DNA from: Patescibacteria group bacterium
GTDB taxonomy: Bacteria; Patescibacteriota; Microgenomatia; UBA12405; JAHJSD01
Reading direction: 5' to 3'
Length of the DNA stretch: 10,709 nt
NCBI GenBank assembly: GCA_018830585.1
Contig: JAHJSD010000020.1
Span: forward strand, 1 to 10,709
Position 1 is the first letter of the stretch. Every line of letters starts with the position of its first letter. Positions 1-5,948 of the stretch are shown here, piece after piece. Made by a program: the position numbers and the translations under genes. The notes below the pieces were generated by a model. That model was given only the letters and a program-made list of their open reading frames with translations. It did no database searches and was not told the DNA's origin.

Positions 1-33
1 ATAGGCTTAATTTCACGGTTTTACATTCTAAGC

Positions 34-57
34 TGCATTCGCAGTTGAAGCGCACCA
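34..57 (+). repeat. IS30 terminal inverted repeat, transposase 3' side
   Basis: This imperfect copy pairs with 1091-1114. Shared blocks are TTCGCA, GAAG and GCACCA, in the same order and spacing. It lies just beyond the transposase stop codon at 62-64. Confidence 0.65.
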
Positions 58-61
58 GAAT

Positions 62-1054
62 TTATAATATTCTTTTCCCCAACAACTGATTAAACTTCTC
101 ATTAGGCGTTAAGAATCCTAAACATTTTCTTGGGGTATTATTCATCTTTTCTTCAATGATACCAATCTGACTTACTGGTATTTTATCAAGACTTGTTCCT
201 TTAGGAAGATACCTCCTTATCCTGCCAATGGTGTTCTCTACCGTTCCTTTCTCCCAACTGCTGTATGGATGGCAAAAGTAAACAGGAATATTTACCTGTT
301 TAGTTAATTGTTCGTGTTTAGCATTTTCAGCTCCATTATCAGCGGTGATTGTTTTTAATGCTTTTTTAGGCAATCTATTTAATCGTTTTCCCACGGATTT
401 AATCTTGGTAATCGATTTACGATCCTTTAATTTATTGATTAGTGTTTTACGGCAGGCTCTATCTACGGTAGCTGTTAAAACAGATTTATCTTTTTTAACA
501 CCTTCCATATTGTCTGTTTCCCAATCGCCGATTCTTGTTCTCGGATCAACTCTTTTTGATCTTAACTCAATAGATACGGCATTTTTGATCTTAGATGATC
601 TTTTAACTTTTCTGCCGTTCTTTCTTAATCTCCGTTTACGGTGATGAACTAAATACTTCCATAGTTTATCTTCTCTGGTCTTCTTAGGGTTGTAGATGTA
701 ACGATAAATAGTTTCGTGGTGAATTGACTCGCCGGGAATATCTAATGGCAATCTGCCGGCAATGGTTTCCGGACTCCAGCCCTCTGCTCTGATCTTTTGA
801 CGGACATAGAGAAAAACACAAGGATTTTTAAGCGGGGCTTTTGCTCTTTGTTTAATTGATTCCTTAATGGCTTTTTGATTGGCTGAATATGGAAGATACT
901 TCTTTCCGTATTTAGTATTGTTTCTATACTCACGAGAAATGGTAGTATGATTTCTGTGAAGAATGTCTCCTATCTGACGAAAGGTTAATCCCTGTTCTCT
1001 TAACTGCCACAGTCGTTCCCGGTCTATTAAAGACAAATGGCAATAATCTTTCAT
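62..1054 (-). CDS. IS30-family DDE transposase
   Basis: This 330-residue protein cuts and joins the ends of its own insertion sequence. Residues 6-45 form the IS30-type helix-turn-helix, including the segment LTFRQIGDILHRNHTTISRE. The catalytic RNase H-like core follows, with probable acidic triad D181 (in WETDN), D239 (in TADNGAEN) and E273 (in EKGTVENT). The segment RRYLPKGTSLD after the glutamate is also family-typical. The length is normal and no frameshift or stop is seen, so it is probably intact. The ATG at 1054 is preceded 6 nt upstream by a strong Shine-Dalgarno, AAGGAGG (complement of 1061-1067), unlike most other genes here, which fits a mobile gene of separate origin. Confidence 0.95.
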   Translation of the reverse strand: MKDYCHLSLIDRERLWQLREQGLTFRQIGDILHRNHTTISREYRNNTKYGKKYLPYSANQKAIKESIKQRAKAPLKNPCVFLYVRQKIRAEGWSPETIAGRLPLDIPGESIHHETIYRYIYNPKKTREDKLWKYLVHHRKRRLRKNGRKVKRSSKIKNAVSIELRSKRVDPRTRIGDWETDNMEGVKKDKSVLTATVDRACRKTLINKLKDRKSITKIKSVGKRLNRLPKKALKTITADNGAENAKHEQLTKQVNIPVYFCHPYSSWEKGTVENTIGRIRRYLPKGTSLDKIPVSQIGIIEEKMNNTPRKCLGFLTPNEKFNQLLGKRIL

Positions 1055-1060
1055 TTTGCG

Positions 1061-1067
1061 CCTCCTT
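1061..1067 (-). promoter_or_regulatory. Strong Shine-Dalgarno of the transposase
   Basis: AAGGAGG sits 6 nt before the ATG of the transposase and fixes the start. It is the only clear consensus ribosome binding site before a recognisable gene in the window; the others lack one. Confidence 0.8.
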
Positions 1068-1090
1068 AGGATAGTTATTTTACCCTAACT

Positions 1091-1114
1091 TGGTGCACTT
1101 CGTTTGCGAACTCA
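1091..1114 (-). repeat. IS30 terminal inverted repeat, transposase 5' side
   Basis: This is the partner of 34-57 in inverted orientation. It lies 37 nt upstream of the transposase start codon, so the transposase promoter must overlap or lie just inside it. A possible -10 box, TAAAAT, follows it on the minus strand. Confidence 0.65.
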
Positions 1115-1129
1115 AGCGCAACGTAATTT

Positions 1130-1326
1130 CGGAGCTTCCTTCACCGAGAGGCTATTCGCCATGTACCAAATAGTGAATCTCCACGGGCTAAAACCCTGTG
1201 GCTTCCCTCTCCCAAAAGATGAAGCCCCGCACCGCCCCGCGGCGGCGGGACTGGTGCTGAGGTAACACGGGAACCCTGTACCGTCTCGGCATTACGTCGG
1301 GACTGATGCTGGGACAATTTTGGCAA
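1130..1326 (-). mobile_element. Possible right-end remnant of an IS200/IS605-type element (tnpB 3' end / omegaRNA-like)
   Basis: Read on the minus strand, GGAAGCCACAGGG, a TTTTAG loop, CCCGTGG and then AGATTCAC (about 1173-1205) resembles the GAAGCC-hairpin-TTCAC arrangement at the right end of IS200/IS605 elements, where the 3' end of tnpB overlaps the omegaRNA. The G/C-rich stretch just upstream (1206-1326) also has the look of such tnpB tails. No TnpB RuvC motif or zinc finger, no tnpA and no left end are visible, so only a decayed end is proposed. Confidence 0.35.
1181..1201 (-). repeat. Hairpin CCACAGGG / CCCGTGG
   Basis: This is a seven-base-pair stem with one bulged base and a six-base loop. 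It is preceded on the minus strand by GGAAG and followed by AGATTCAC. It is the structural basis for the IS200/IS605-end suggestion. Confidence 0.6.
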
Positions 1327-1865
1327 CAGAAATTTTCAGGAGTCTAAAAAAAGAGGGGTGACTTAAGTCTTGCGCCGGCAACAGGCAAAAGAGGCTTTCC
1401 TGGAATATCTCTTTAGCCTGAAACGCTGCGGATACCTCCCGGCCTCCAAAACAACAGCAAGGCAGCAGGATTGTCCTCCAAGTGCGGTTACCCGGTCGGA
1501 GCATCTTCTCACCTGGCCAGGAGGTAAGTCACAACAAGCACCTCCGTTTTCCACCAAAAAATTTTTGCCACTCCGCCCCATCGGGGTAATTAAAGTTGGT
1601 TTGTCCGTTTTCTCCAGCATAGTTTTCACCAAAATTTTAATTCACAACTGCCACTTTTTCTTGACGTTACTTTAACCGGCCACAGCGGGCAAAACGCTTG
1701 TCTGTCAACAAAAGAGAGCCGTCTTTGCCACATGGTCCGAGTTCCGTTCTGCGAAAAATTCCTCCCACCCCTCTAACTGCTGCCAAACAGGTAAACCCTG
1801 TTTTTTCTCCTCCTGCTACAAGAACTCTCGCACCGCAAAATTCAGCAAGTTTAGGATCAAGATCA

Positions 1866-1967
1866 CAAGTTGCTACTCCTCTTAATTCCGACCGACACCC
1901 TCGTCTCTTCTTGTTCCCCTGAACGCTTGTTAACCAAAACACTGGTTCTAATTGCTCCGACCGGCAT
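1866..1967 (-). CDS. Possible leaderless small ORF (33 aa) or 5' fragment of a frameshifted gene
   Basis: The ATG at 1967 lies 7 nt below a perfect TATAAT, the same start geometry as the certain genes of this window. It opens a 33-codon frame, MPVGAIRTSVLVNKRSGEQE..., ending at TGA. The peptide is basic and hydrophilic and matches nothing I recognise. An overlapping minus-strand frame continues from about 1942 to 1667 (containing VATCDLDPKLAEF and LLLTDKRFARCGRLK). One frameshift near 1870-1880 would join them into a protein of about 100 residues. It could equally be a chance frame at the start of a non-coding transcript. Confidence 0.3.
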
Positions 1968-1974
1968 TTTACCC

Positions 1975-2003
1975 ATTATAGGATAAAGTAAAAATTTAAA
2001 CAA
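1975..2003 (-). promoter_or_regulatory. Strong sigma70-type promoter on the minus strand
   Basis: The -35 box TTGTTT is the complement of 1998-2003 and a perfect -10 box TATAAT is the complement of 1975-1980, with a 17-nt spacer. Transcription should start near 1968, next to an ATG at 1967. It overlaps the promoter region of the divergent Memo-fusion gene, so the two may interfere. Confidence 0.65.
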
Positions 2004-2022
2004 GACGCTCTTGTGCTAAAAT
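1995..2022 (+). promoter_or_regulatory. Extended -10 promoter of the Memo-fusion gene
   Basis: TGcTAAAAT (2014-2022) is an extended -10. A weak -35 candidate TTTAAA (1995-2000) lies 16 nt upstream. The GTG start at 2034 is only 11 nt below the -10, so the transcript should have a 5' UTR of a few bases at most. Confidence 0.5.
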
Positions 2023-2033
2023 TCAGCTAAAGA

Positions 2034-3665
2034 GTGAAAAATGTAATAATAATCAGCGGGCTTGTTTTACTAATCTTGAGTATTATTCTTTTGGCCCGTT
2101 TCCAGCTTGCCCCGAAAACCGGTGTAGAATTAGATAACCAAATGAAAACAAAAGAACCGTCTGTGCGCCGCCCCCCCGCTGTCGCCGGCGCATTCTACCC
2201 AGCGGGCAAAAAAGAGCTTCAAAAACAAATAAAAGATCTTTTATCTGCCAATGGACAGATGCCCAATGATCAAATGATTAAATTGTTGATCGTTCCTCAC
2301 GCCGGCTACGACTACTCCGGACCGGTCGCCGCCGCCGGATTCAATTCGATCGGAGACCAAAAAATCAGCCGGGTGATTTTAATCGGCAGTTCCCACCAAA
2401 GCTGGTTTGAAGGCGCCGCTATCGACCAAAACGATTTCTGGCAAACACCTCTGGGGAAAGTCGAAGTTGATCTGGAATTCGGCGCGAAATTAACAGACCA
2501 AACCGCAAAAATCGTTTTTTCCAGCCAGCTCCACAGCCAGGAGCATTCCTTGGAAGTGGAACTGCCTTTTTTGCAATCAGTCCTTAATGATTTTAAAATC
2601 GTGCCGATTTTAATCGGCAGCGCCAACAAAAACACCTTGGAAAAATTAGCCGGTTTAATTTCGGAAAATTTTGATTCCCAAACTTTAGTTTTAATCAGCA
2701 CCGACCTTTCCCATTACCCCAATGATGAAACCGCCAAAAAAGTGGACCAAAAAACAATTGAAGGAATACTCTCCGGCGACACGGAAAAATTTGAAAAAAA
2801 TATTCAGGAACAAATGTCTGTCGGTTATCCTAACTTGGAAACCTGTGTTTGTGCGGAAAAGGCGGTTATTGTCGGAATGTTGATTGCTCGAAAATTAGCA
2901 AAAGAAACTCCGGGGGTTAGCCCCGGATCCCCCGGAGTTAAAGAAGCCAGCTGGCAATTAATAAAATACGCCAATTCCGGCGATAGTGACATCGGCGATC
3001 CCGGCCGAGTAGTCGGTTACGCCGCTATCATTTGGGCCCAGCCCAATTACGATCCCGGATCGTCAAGTATAAAAACTGAACGATCCGGGATCGTTAACGG
3101 CCAAGACAAATACACCTCAAAACAAAAAGAGCTGCTTTTAAAAATTGCCCGAGAGACTTTGGAAAGTTATCTTAAAGACAAAACCAAGCCAAAATATGAA
3201 ATTGATGACCCGAAATTAAATGAAAAATTAGGCGCTTTTGTCACCTTAACCAAAAATGGCCAACTGCGCGGCTGTATCGGCGAATTCAGCCCATCCGAAG
3301 ACCCCCTTTGGCAAGTAGTCCAAAGCAGGGTAATTGACGCGGCGGTAAACGATCATCGATTTTCAGCGGTCGGTTTTGAAGAACTAAAAGAGATCGAGAT
3401 TGAAATTTCCGTCTTATCCAAACCGGAAAAAATATCCGACTGGAGAAAAATTGAAATGGGCAAGCACGGCGTGGTTCTACGCCAGGGATTAAATGGCGGC
3501 ACCTTTCTGCCCCAAGTAGCCGCAGAAACCGGCTGGGATCGGGAAGAATTTTTATCCCAGCTCTGCTCCCAAAAGGCAGGCTTACTAAGTGATTGTTACA
3601 AGAATCCGAAAACGGAAATTATGGTCTACACCGCCGAAGTTTTTAGCGAAAGCGAGTCCGGTTAA
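2034..3665 (+). CDS. Membrane-anchored Memo-AMMECR1 fusion (AmmeMemoRadiSam system B + A)
   Basis: This 543-residue protein fuses two families that are usually separate. Residues 4-21 form one hydrophobic N-terminal segment, so the rest is probably outside the membrane. Residues 46-335 are a Memo domain: RRPPAVAGAFYP, PHAGYDYSG (H89), GSSHQ (H121), EHSLEVELPFL (H171), STDLSHY (D224, H227) and C271/C273 match the metal-site region of this dioxygenase-like fold. A low-complexity linker (336-361) leads to an AMMECR1 domain (362-540) with its signature LRGCIGEF (411-418). The family's substrate is unsettled; a radical-SAM partner is often encoded nearby, but none is seen here. Two palindromic insertions add residues 291-302 and 339-354. 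The GTG start is chosen because it gives the complete anchor and sits 11 nt below an extended -10; no good ribosome binding site precedes it. Confidence 0.93.
   Translation: MKNVIIISGLVLLILSIILLARFQLAPKTGVELDNQMKTKEPSVRRPPAVAGAFYPAGKKELQKQIKDLLSANGQMPNDQMIKLLIVPHAGYDYSGPVAAAGFNSIGDQKISRVILIGSSHQSWFEGAAIDQNDFWQTPLGKVEVDLEFGAKLTDQTAKIVFSSQLHSQEHSLEVELPFLQSVLNDFKIVPILIGSANKNTLEKLAGLISENFDSQTLVLISTDLSHYPNDETAKKVDQKTIEGILSGDTEKFEKNIQEQMSVGYPNLETCVCAEKAVIVGMLIARKLAKETPGVSPGSPGVKEASWQLIKYANSGDSDIGDPGRVVGYAAIIWAQPNYDPGSSSIKTERSGIVNGQDKYTSKQKELLLKIARETLESYLKDKTKPKYEIDDPKLNEKLGAFVTLTKNGQLRGCIGEFSPSEDPLWQVVQSRVIDAAVNDHRFSAVGFEELKEIEIEISVLSKPEKISDWRKIEMGKHGVVLRQGLNGGTFLPQVAAETGWDREEFLSQLCSQKAGLLSDCYKNPKTEIMVYTAEVFSESESG
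2906..2939 (+). repeat. In-frame palindromic insertion 1 in the Memo domain
   Basis: Perfect 11-bp arms, AACTCCGGGGG (2906-2916) and CCCCCGGAGTT (2929-2939), surround a 12-base loop. It encodes ETPGVSPGSPGV, a Gly/Pro/Ser loop after the helix ending in IARKLAK and not expected in the Memo fold. The reading frame is kept. Confidence 0.8.
3050..3093 (+). repeat. In-frame palindromic insertion 2, in the Memo-AMMECR1 linker
   Basis: Perfect 14-bp arms, CGATCCCGGATCGT (3050-3063) and ACGATCCGGGATCG (3080-3093), surround a 16-base loop. It encodes part of the linker YDPGSSSIKTERSGIV. A related short palindrome, ACGATCCAGGATCGT, stands in the intergenic DNA at about 5748-5762. Confidence 0.8.
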
Positions 3666-3774
3666 CCTGCCTACCCCCTAGAACGAAAGAGGCAATTTAC
3701 CTACAACAAGGGGATCCTTCTCTCCCTGGGGGAGATCAGGATGACGGAGAAAGTCTCAATTCCCATCTCAAAAA
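3666..3774. repeat. Half-copy of the composite intergenic repeat
   Basis: The stretch from about 3687 to 3752 has the modules GGCAATTTACCTAC, GGGGATCCTTCTC and CAGGATGACGG, found in the same order in the longer copies at 5778-5930, 6931-7119 and 10058-10185. The opposite outer module (GTCATCCTGAG) is missing. No terminator is evident downstream of the Memo fusion. Confidence 0.6.
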
Positions 3775-4059
3775 TTATCCTCTGTAAACCCTACTCGCTC
3801 CCCTGACTAATCTCTGAGCGCACCTTCTTTTGGCCCCTTCCAAAAGAGCCTCTATCTCATCCCCTGTAGGAGCATAAATTTGGACTCTGACCCACACTTT
3901 AGAAGTCTTTTCTCCCGCCTCTTCAGGAGCCCTTCTCCAACCGATAGTAGCAACCCTTGAAAGAGGAAGCATTGCCCTTTGAGCCGCCACTTCCTCACGA
4001 AGACACCTAAACCCCAACAGAGTAACCATTCCCTGACGAACAGAAGTTGTCTCAACCAT
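3775..4059 (-). CDS. Possible small hypothetical protein (94 aa)
   Basis: The product is not recognised. It is a hydrophilic, arginine-rich protein without a membrane segment; the C-terminal half (KTSKVWVRVQIYAPTGDEIEALLEGAKRRCAQRL) reads like a strand followed by a long amphipathic helix. The ATG has GGAGG three bases upstream, a short spacing. A 15-codon ORF (4052-4099) overlaps the start as ATGGTTGA, so translation may be coupled, or the two may be one gene split by a frameshift. An extended -10 promoter (complement of 4111-4137) points into it, divergent from the S41-like gene. A chance ORF is not excluded. Confidence 0.42.
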   Translation of the reverse strand: MVETTSVRQGMVTLLGFRCLREEVAAQRAMLPLSRVATIGWRRAPEEAGEKTSKVWVRVQIYAPTGDEIEALLEGAKRRCAQRLVRGASRVYRG

Positions 4060-4099
4060 TTCCCTCCGGGCTCAATTTTACAGTGACAAACGGCGACAT
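4052..4099 (-). CDS. Possible 15-residue leaderless ORF upstream of the 94-aa ORF
   Basis: It reads MSPFVTVKLSPEGNG. The ATG at 4099 is 11 nt below a TGgTATACT box. The TGA overlaps the start codon of the next frame. It may be a leader peptide, or the true N-terminus of the 94-residue protein after a frameshift. Confidence 0.3.
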   Translation of the reverse strand: MSPFVTVKLSPEGNG

Positions 4100-4110
4100 C
4101 TTTAATTTCC

Positions 4111-4137
4111 AGTATACCATCTTCCCCGCCCTGACAA
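4111..4137 (-). promoter_or_regulatory. Minus-strand extended -10 promoter
   Basis: TGgTATACT (-10 is the complement of 4111-4116) has TTGTCA (complement of 4132-4137) upstream. The spacer of 15 nt is short, but the TGn extension compensates. It overlaps the region driving the divergent gene at 4160. Confidence 0.45.
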
Positions 4138-4141
4138 GCTG

Positions 4142-4150
4142 TGCTAAACT
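4142..4150 (+). promoter_or_regulatory. Extended -10 box of the S41-like gene
   Basis: TGcTAAACT ends 9 nt before the ATG at 4160, predicting a leaderless or nearly leaderless mRNA. No Shine-Dalgarno is present. No good -35 box is seen. Confidence 0.5.
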
Positions 4151-4159
4151 GCTTAGACA

Positions 4160-5473
4160 ATGGAAATTGAAGTAAAACTGCCCCGCTGGTTTAAATCCGT
4201 CTTAGTGGCAATAATTTTTTTAGCAATAGGAGCGGGCGGCGGTTACTTTCTTAAAACCAAAACAGCGCCGGCATCCCAACAGAAAAGTGCCGAAGAAGAG
4301 AAAAACACCAGAGTCGCTTTCCTGATGGAAGTCTATGACAAAATCAAGGAAAATTACTGGGAAAAAGTAGATGACCAAAAGTTAGTCGGGGTTTTTGTCT
4401 TGGGAATTGAAAAACTAACCGGCCAGCCGCAAAGTTTAAAAACAAACGACCGGGAAAATTTAAAAAATGCTCTTGAAGATATCGATAAACAAATTGATTC
4501 CGACGAAAAGAGGAAAGAGTTTGTTGCCAACTTAGCCGACTTGGTTTTGGCCAATATGGAGCCTTTCGGCCGGAGCCGGCTTTATGTTCAAAAAGACGAA
4601 ATCGCCTTAAAAAATAATGTCCAAAACAAAACCGAGGCTGATCACTACCAGGCTTTAGGAGTAGACAAAGAGGCTTCGGCAGAAGAAATCGAAAAAGCTT
4701 TTAAAGAAAAAGAGACCGAATTGAAAGAGGACACCTCCGAAGAGGGCCAGAAAAAATACCAGGAAGCAACCCAGGCCCATAAAGTTCTCGTCGACAGTGG
4801 AGCCAAAGAGCTTTATGATACTGCCGGAATTGAACCGACGATAGACTATCGGCTTGTCCGACCGGAAATACTCCATCTTCACCTGAAAAAGTTTTCCCCC
4901 ACTACCTTGGAAGAGTTAGAAAGAGTCACTAAAAAATTCGACCAGGGAAGCGTTTTAGACACACTGATTTTTGATTTAAGAGATAATATCGGCGGAGCTA
5001 TTGACGGATTGCCCTATTTCTTGGGTCCTTTCATCGGCAACGACGCTTACGCCTACCAGTTTTACCACCAGGGGGAAAAAGAAGATTACAAAACCAAGAT
5101 CGGTTGGATGCCAAGCTTAGTCAGGTACAAAAAAGTGATTATTTTAATCAACGAAGGCTCTCAATCGTCCGCTGAAGTAATGGCCGCCGCTTTAAAAAAG
5201 TACAATGTCGGCGTTTTGGTAGGCCGAACTACTAAAGGCTGGGGCACTGTCGAAAAAGTGTTTAAAATGGAAAATCAAATCGATCCCAATGAGGAGTATT
5301 CCATCTTTTTGGTTCACCGGGTTACTTTAAGAGAAGACGGCCAGCTGATTGAAGGGCACGGAGTTGAACCGACAGTAAATATTGATGACAAAAACTGGGA
5401 AAAGGAGCTCTTAGACCGGTTTAACTATCCGGAATTAGTTGAAGCGGTAAAAGAAATCTGGCAGGAAAGTTGA
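4160..5473 (+). CDS. Membrane-anchored S41-peptidase-like protein with a J-like domain in place of PDZ
   Basis: This 437-residue protein resembles C-terminal processing proteases. Residues 13-31 form a membrane anchor. The N-terminal part (50-145) is S41-like: FLMEVYDKIKENYWEK, then MEPFGRSRLY where LDPHSxYL is usual. The PDZ domain normally follows; here residues 159-224 instead read as a J-domain (DHYQALGVDKEASAEEIEKAF ... ELYDTAG) that lacks the HPD tripeptide. The catalytic core follows, with DLRDNIGG (272-279), the serine-loop NEGSQSSAE (331-339) and GHGVEPTV (399-406). The motif usually reading GxTTFGKGTVQ reads GRTTKGWGTVE (355-365): tryptophan 361 sits where the catalytic lysine is expected, and a lysine sits two residues earlier (359). 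The protein may therefore be inactive or use a moved lysine. The gene stands alone between divergent or intergenic DNA. Confidence 0.9.
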   Translation: MEIEVKLPRWFKSVLVAIIFLAIGAGGGYFLKTKTAPASQQKSAEEEKNTRVAFLMEVYDKIKENYWEKVDDQKLVGVFVLGIEKLTGQPQSLKTNDRENLKNALEDIDKQIDSDEKRKEFVANLADLVLANMEPFGRSRLYVQKDEIALKNNVQNKTEADHYQALGVDKEASAEEIEKAFKEKETELKEDTSEEGQKKYQEATQAHKVLVDSGAKELYDTAGIEPTIDYRLVRPEILHLHLKKFSPTTLEELERVTKKFDQGSVLDTLIFDLRDNIGGAIDGLPYFLGPFIGNDAYAYQFYHQGEKEDYKTKIGWMPSLVRYKKVIILINEGSQSSAEVMAAALKKYNVGVLVGRTTKGWGTVEKVFKMENQIDPNEEYSIFLVHRVTLREDGQLIEGHGVEPTVNIDDKNWEKELLDRFNYPELVEAVKEIWQES

Positions 5474-5483
5474 ACCTTTCACT

Positions 5484-5669
5484 TCATACCCTTCCGTTAG
5501 GTTTTGGAATTCCTCTTTGAGCACACCATTCGCTACGCTCCGCTAAGGTTGGTCGGGGAACCCCATTAAAAAAATTGCCTATAGCAGTAATCTGCCCTTC
5601 TTCGGGCCGGTCAGGATGAACACTTCCGAAAAATTGTGGCTTTATCAAAACGCTTCCTGTTTCTGCCAT
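5484..5669 (-). CDS. Doubtful small ORF (61 aa)
   Basis: The frame begins MAETGSVLIKPQFFGSVHPD and ends in IPKPNGRV. It matches nothing I recognise. Its second half (PTLAERSEWCAQRG) comes from a TAGCGGAGCGTAGCGAATGG-type repeat, which suggests that part is not an evolved protein. No convincing promoter or ribosome binding site precedes it. Confidence 0.2.
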   Translation of the reverse strand: MAETGSVLIKPQFFGSVHPDRPEEGQITAIGNFFNGVPRPTLAERSEWCAQRGIPKPNGRV

Positions 5670-5777
5670 TTCAATAGGATTTAACTTTTAACTTTTTTAG
5701 AATAGCAAAATATCGAGTCTGATGTCAAAGGGAAAGCTAAGTTTATCACGATCCAGGATCGTCCAAATTCACACCTC

Positions 5778-5930
5778 GTCATTCTGAGCAGAGCCCTGTA
5801 CCAGATGACGGGGCAGAGCGAAGAGTCCCCTCATTAGGGCGCAAGTTGCCGCTCCGGCGGGGATCCTTCGTCATCGGAATTTCTCAGGATGACGAGTGGG
5901 CAGAGTTCCTCAAGATGACGGGCTAAAACC
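5778..5930. repeat. Composite intergenic repeat, copy A
   Basis: The modules in order are GTCATTCTGAGCAGAGCCC, TGTACCAGATGACGGGG, a GGCGCAAGTTGCCGC centre, GGGGATCCTTCGTCATC, CTCAGGATGACG and a further CTCAAGATGACGGG. The outer modules face each other (GTCATYCTGAG against CTCAGGATGAC), so the unit can fold into a long imperfect hairpin. Confidence 0.65.
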
Positions 5931-5948
5931 ACAAAACTTCAGGCAGTC

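Larger units (their letters stand above)
31..1118 (-). mobile_element. IS30-family insertion sequence
   Basis: The element consists of one transposase gene between imperfect terminal inverted repeats. The left end near 34-57 (TGCATTCGCAGTTGAAGCG then CACCA) matches the reverse complement of 1091-1114 (TGAGTTCGCAAACGAAGTG then CACCA) at about 16 of 24 positions, sharing TTCGCA, GAAG and GCACCA. The outer boundaries are approximate, because a small indel blurs the outermost bases and no clear 2-3 bp target duplication can be read. The size (about 1.1 kb) and single-ORF layout are typical of IS30. Confidence 0.75.
1119..1968 (-). other. Unassigned 0.85-kb segment, transcribed on the minus strand from a strong promoter
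   Basis: No recognisable protein or RNA family was found here. The minus strand has a near-consensus promoter (complement of 1975-2003), an ATG 7 nt below its -10 box, and overlapping open frames of 60-90 codons at 1667-1942, 1363-1632, 1292-1504 and 1141-1326. None shows a known motif. Several hairpins can be read on the minus strand, such as AAACAGG-GTTTA-CCTGTTT near 1795-1815 and GTTC-AGGG-GAAC near 1915-1926. The segment may be a decayed gene or mobile element whose frame shifts repeatedly, or a structured non-coding RNA. It is bounded by the IS30 copy on one side and the Memo-fusion promoter on the other. Confidence 0.4.
5474..5948. other. Repeat-rich intergenic region
   Basis: The gap between the S41-like gene and tatD holds the inverted-repeat-rich stretch 5530-5560, a possible small ORF (5484-5669, minus), a short palindrome ACGATCCAGGATCGT near 5748-5762 and one full composite repeat (5778-5930). 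The two flanking genes converge here, but no clear intrinsic terminator was found for either. Confidence 0.6.

Noticed and set aside
1064..1078. 23S rRNA-like TAACTATCCTAAGG
   Set aside because: It resembles part of a conserved rRNA site, but the flanks do not match and it is simply the leader with the Shine-Dalgarno of the transposase.
1370..1675. Plus-strand ORF of 101 codons
   Set aside because: No motif, promoter or ribosome binding site is seen, and overlapping frames on both strands are open only because the region is GC-rich. The promoter evidence favours the minus strand.
3852..4160. Minus-strand ORF of 102 codons overlapping the 94-codon frame
   Set aside because: It would have to start inside the divergent promoter region, is tryptophan- and leucine-rich without a clear pattern, and looks like a frame shadow of the 94-codon ORF.
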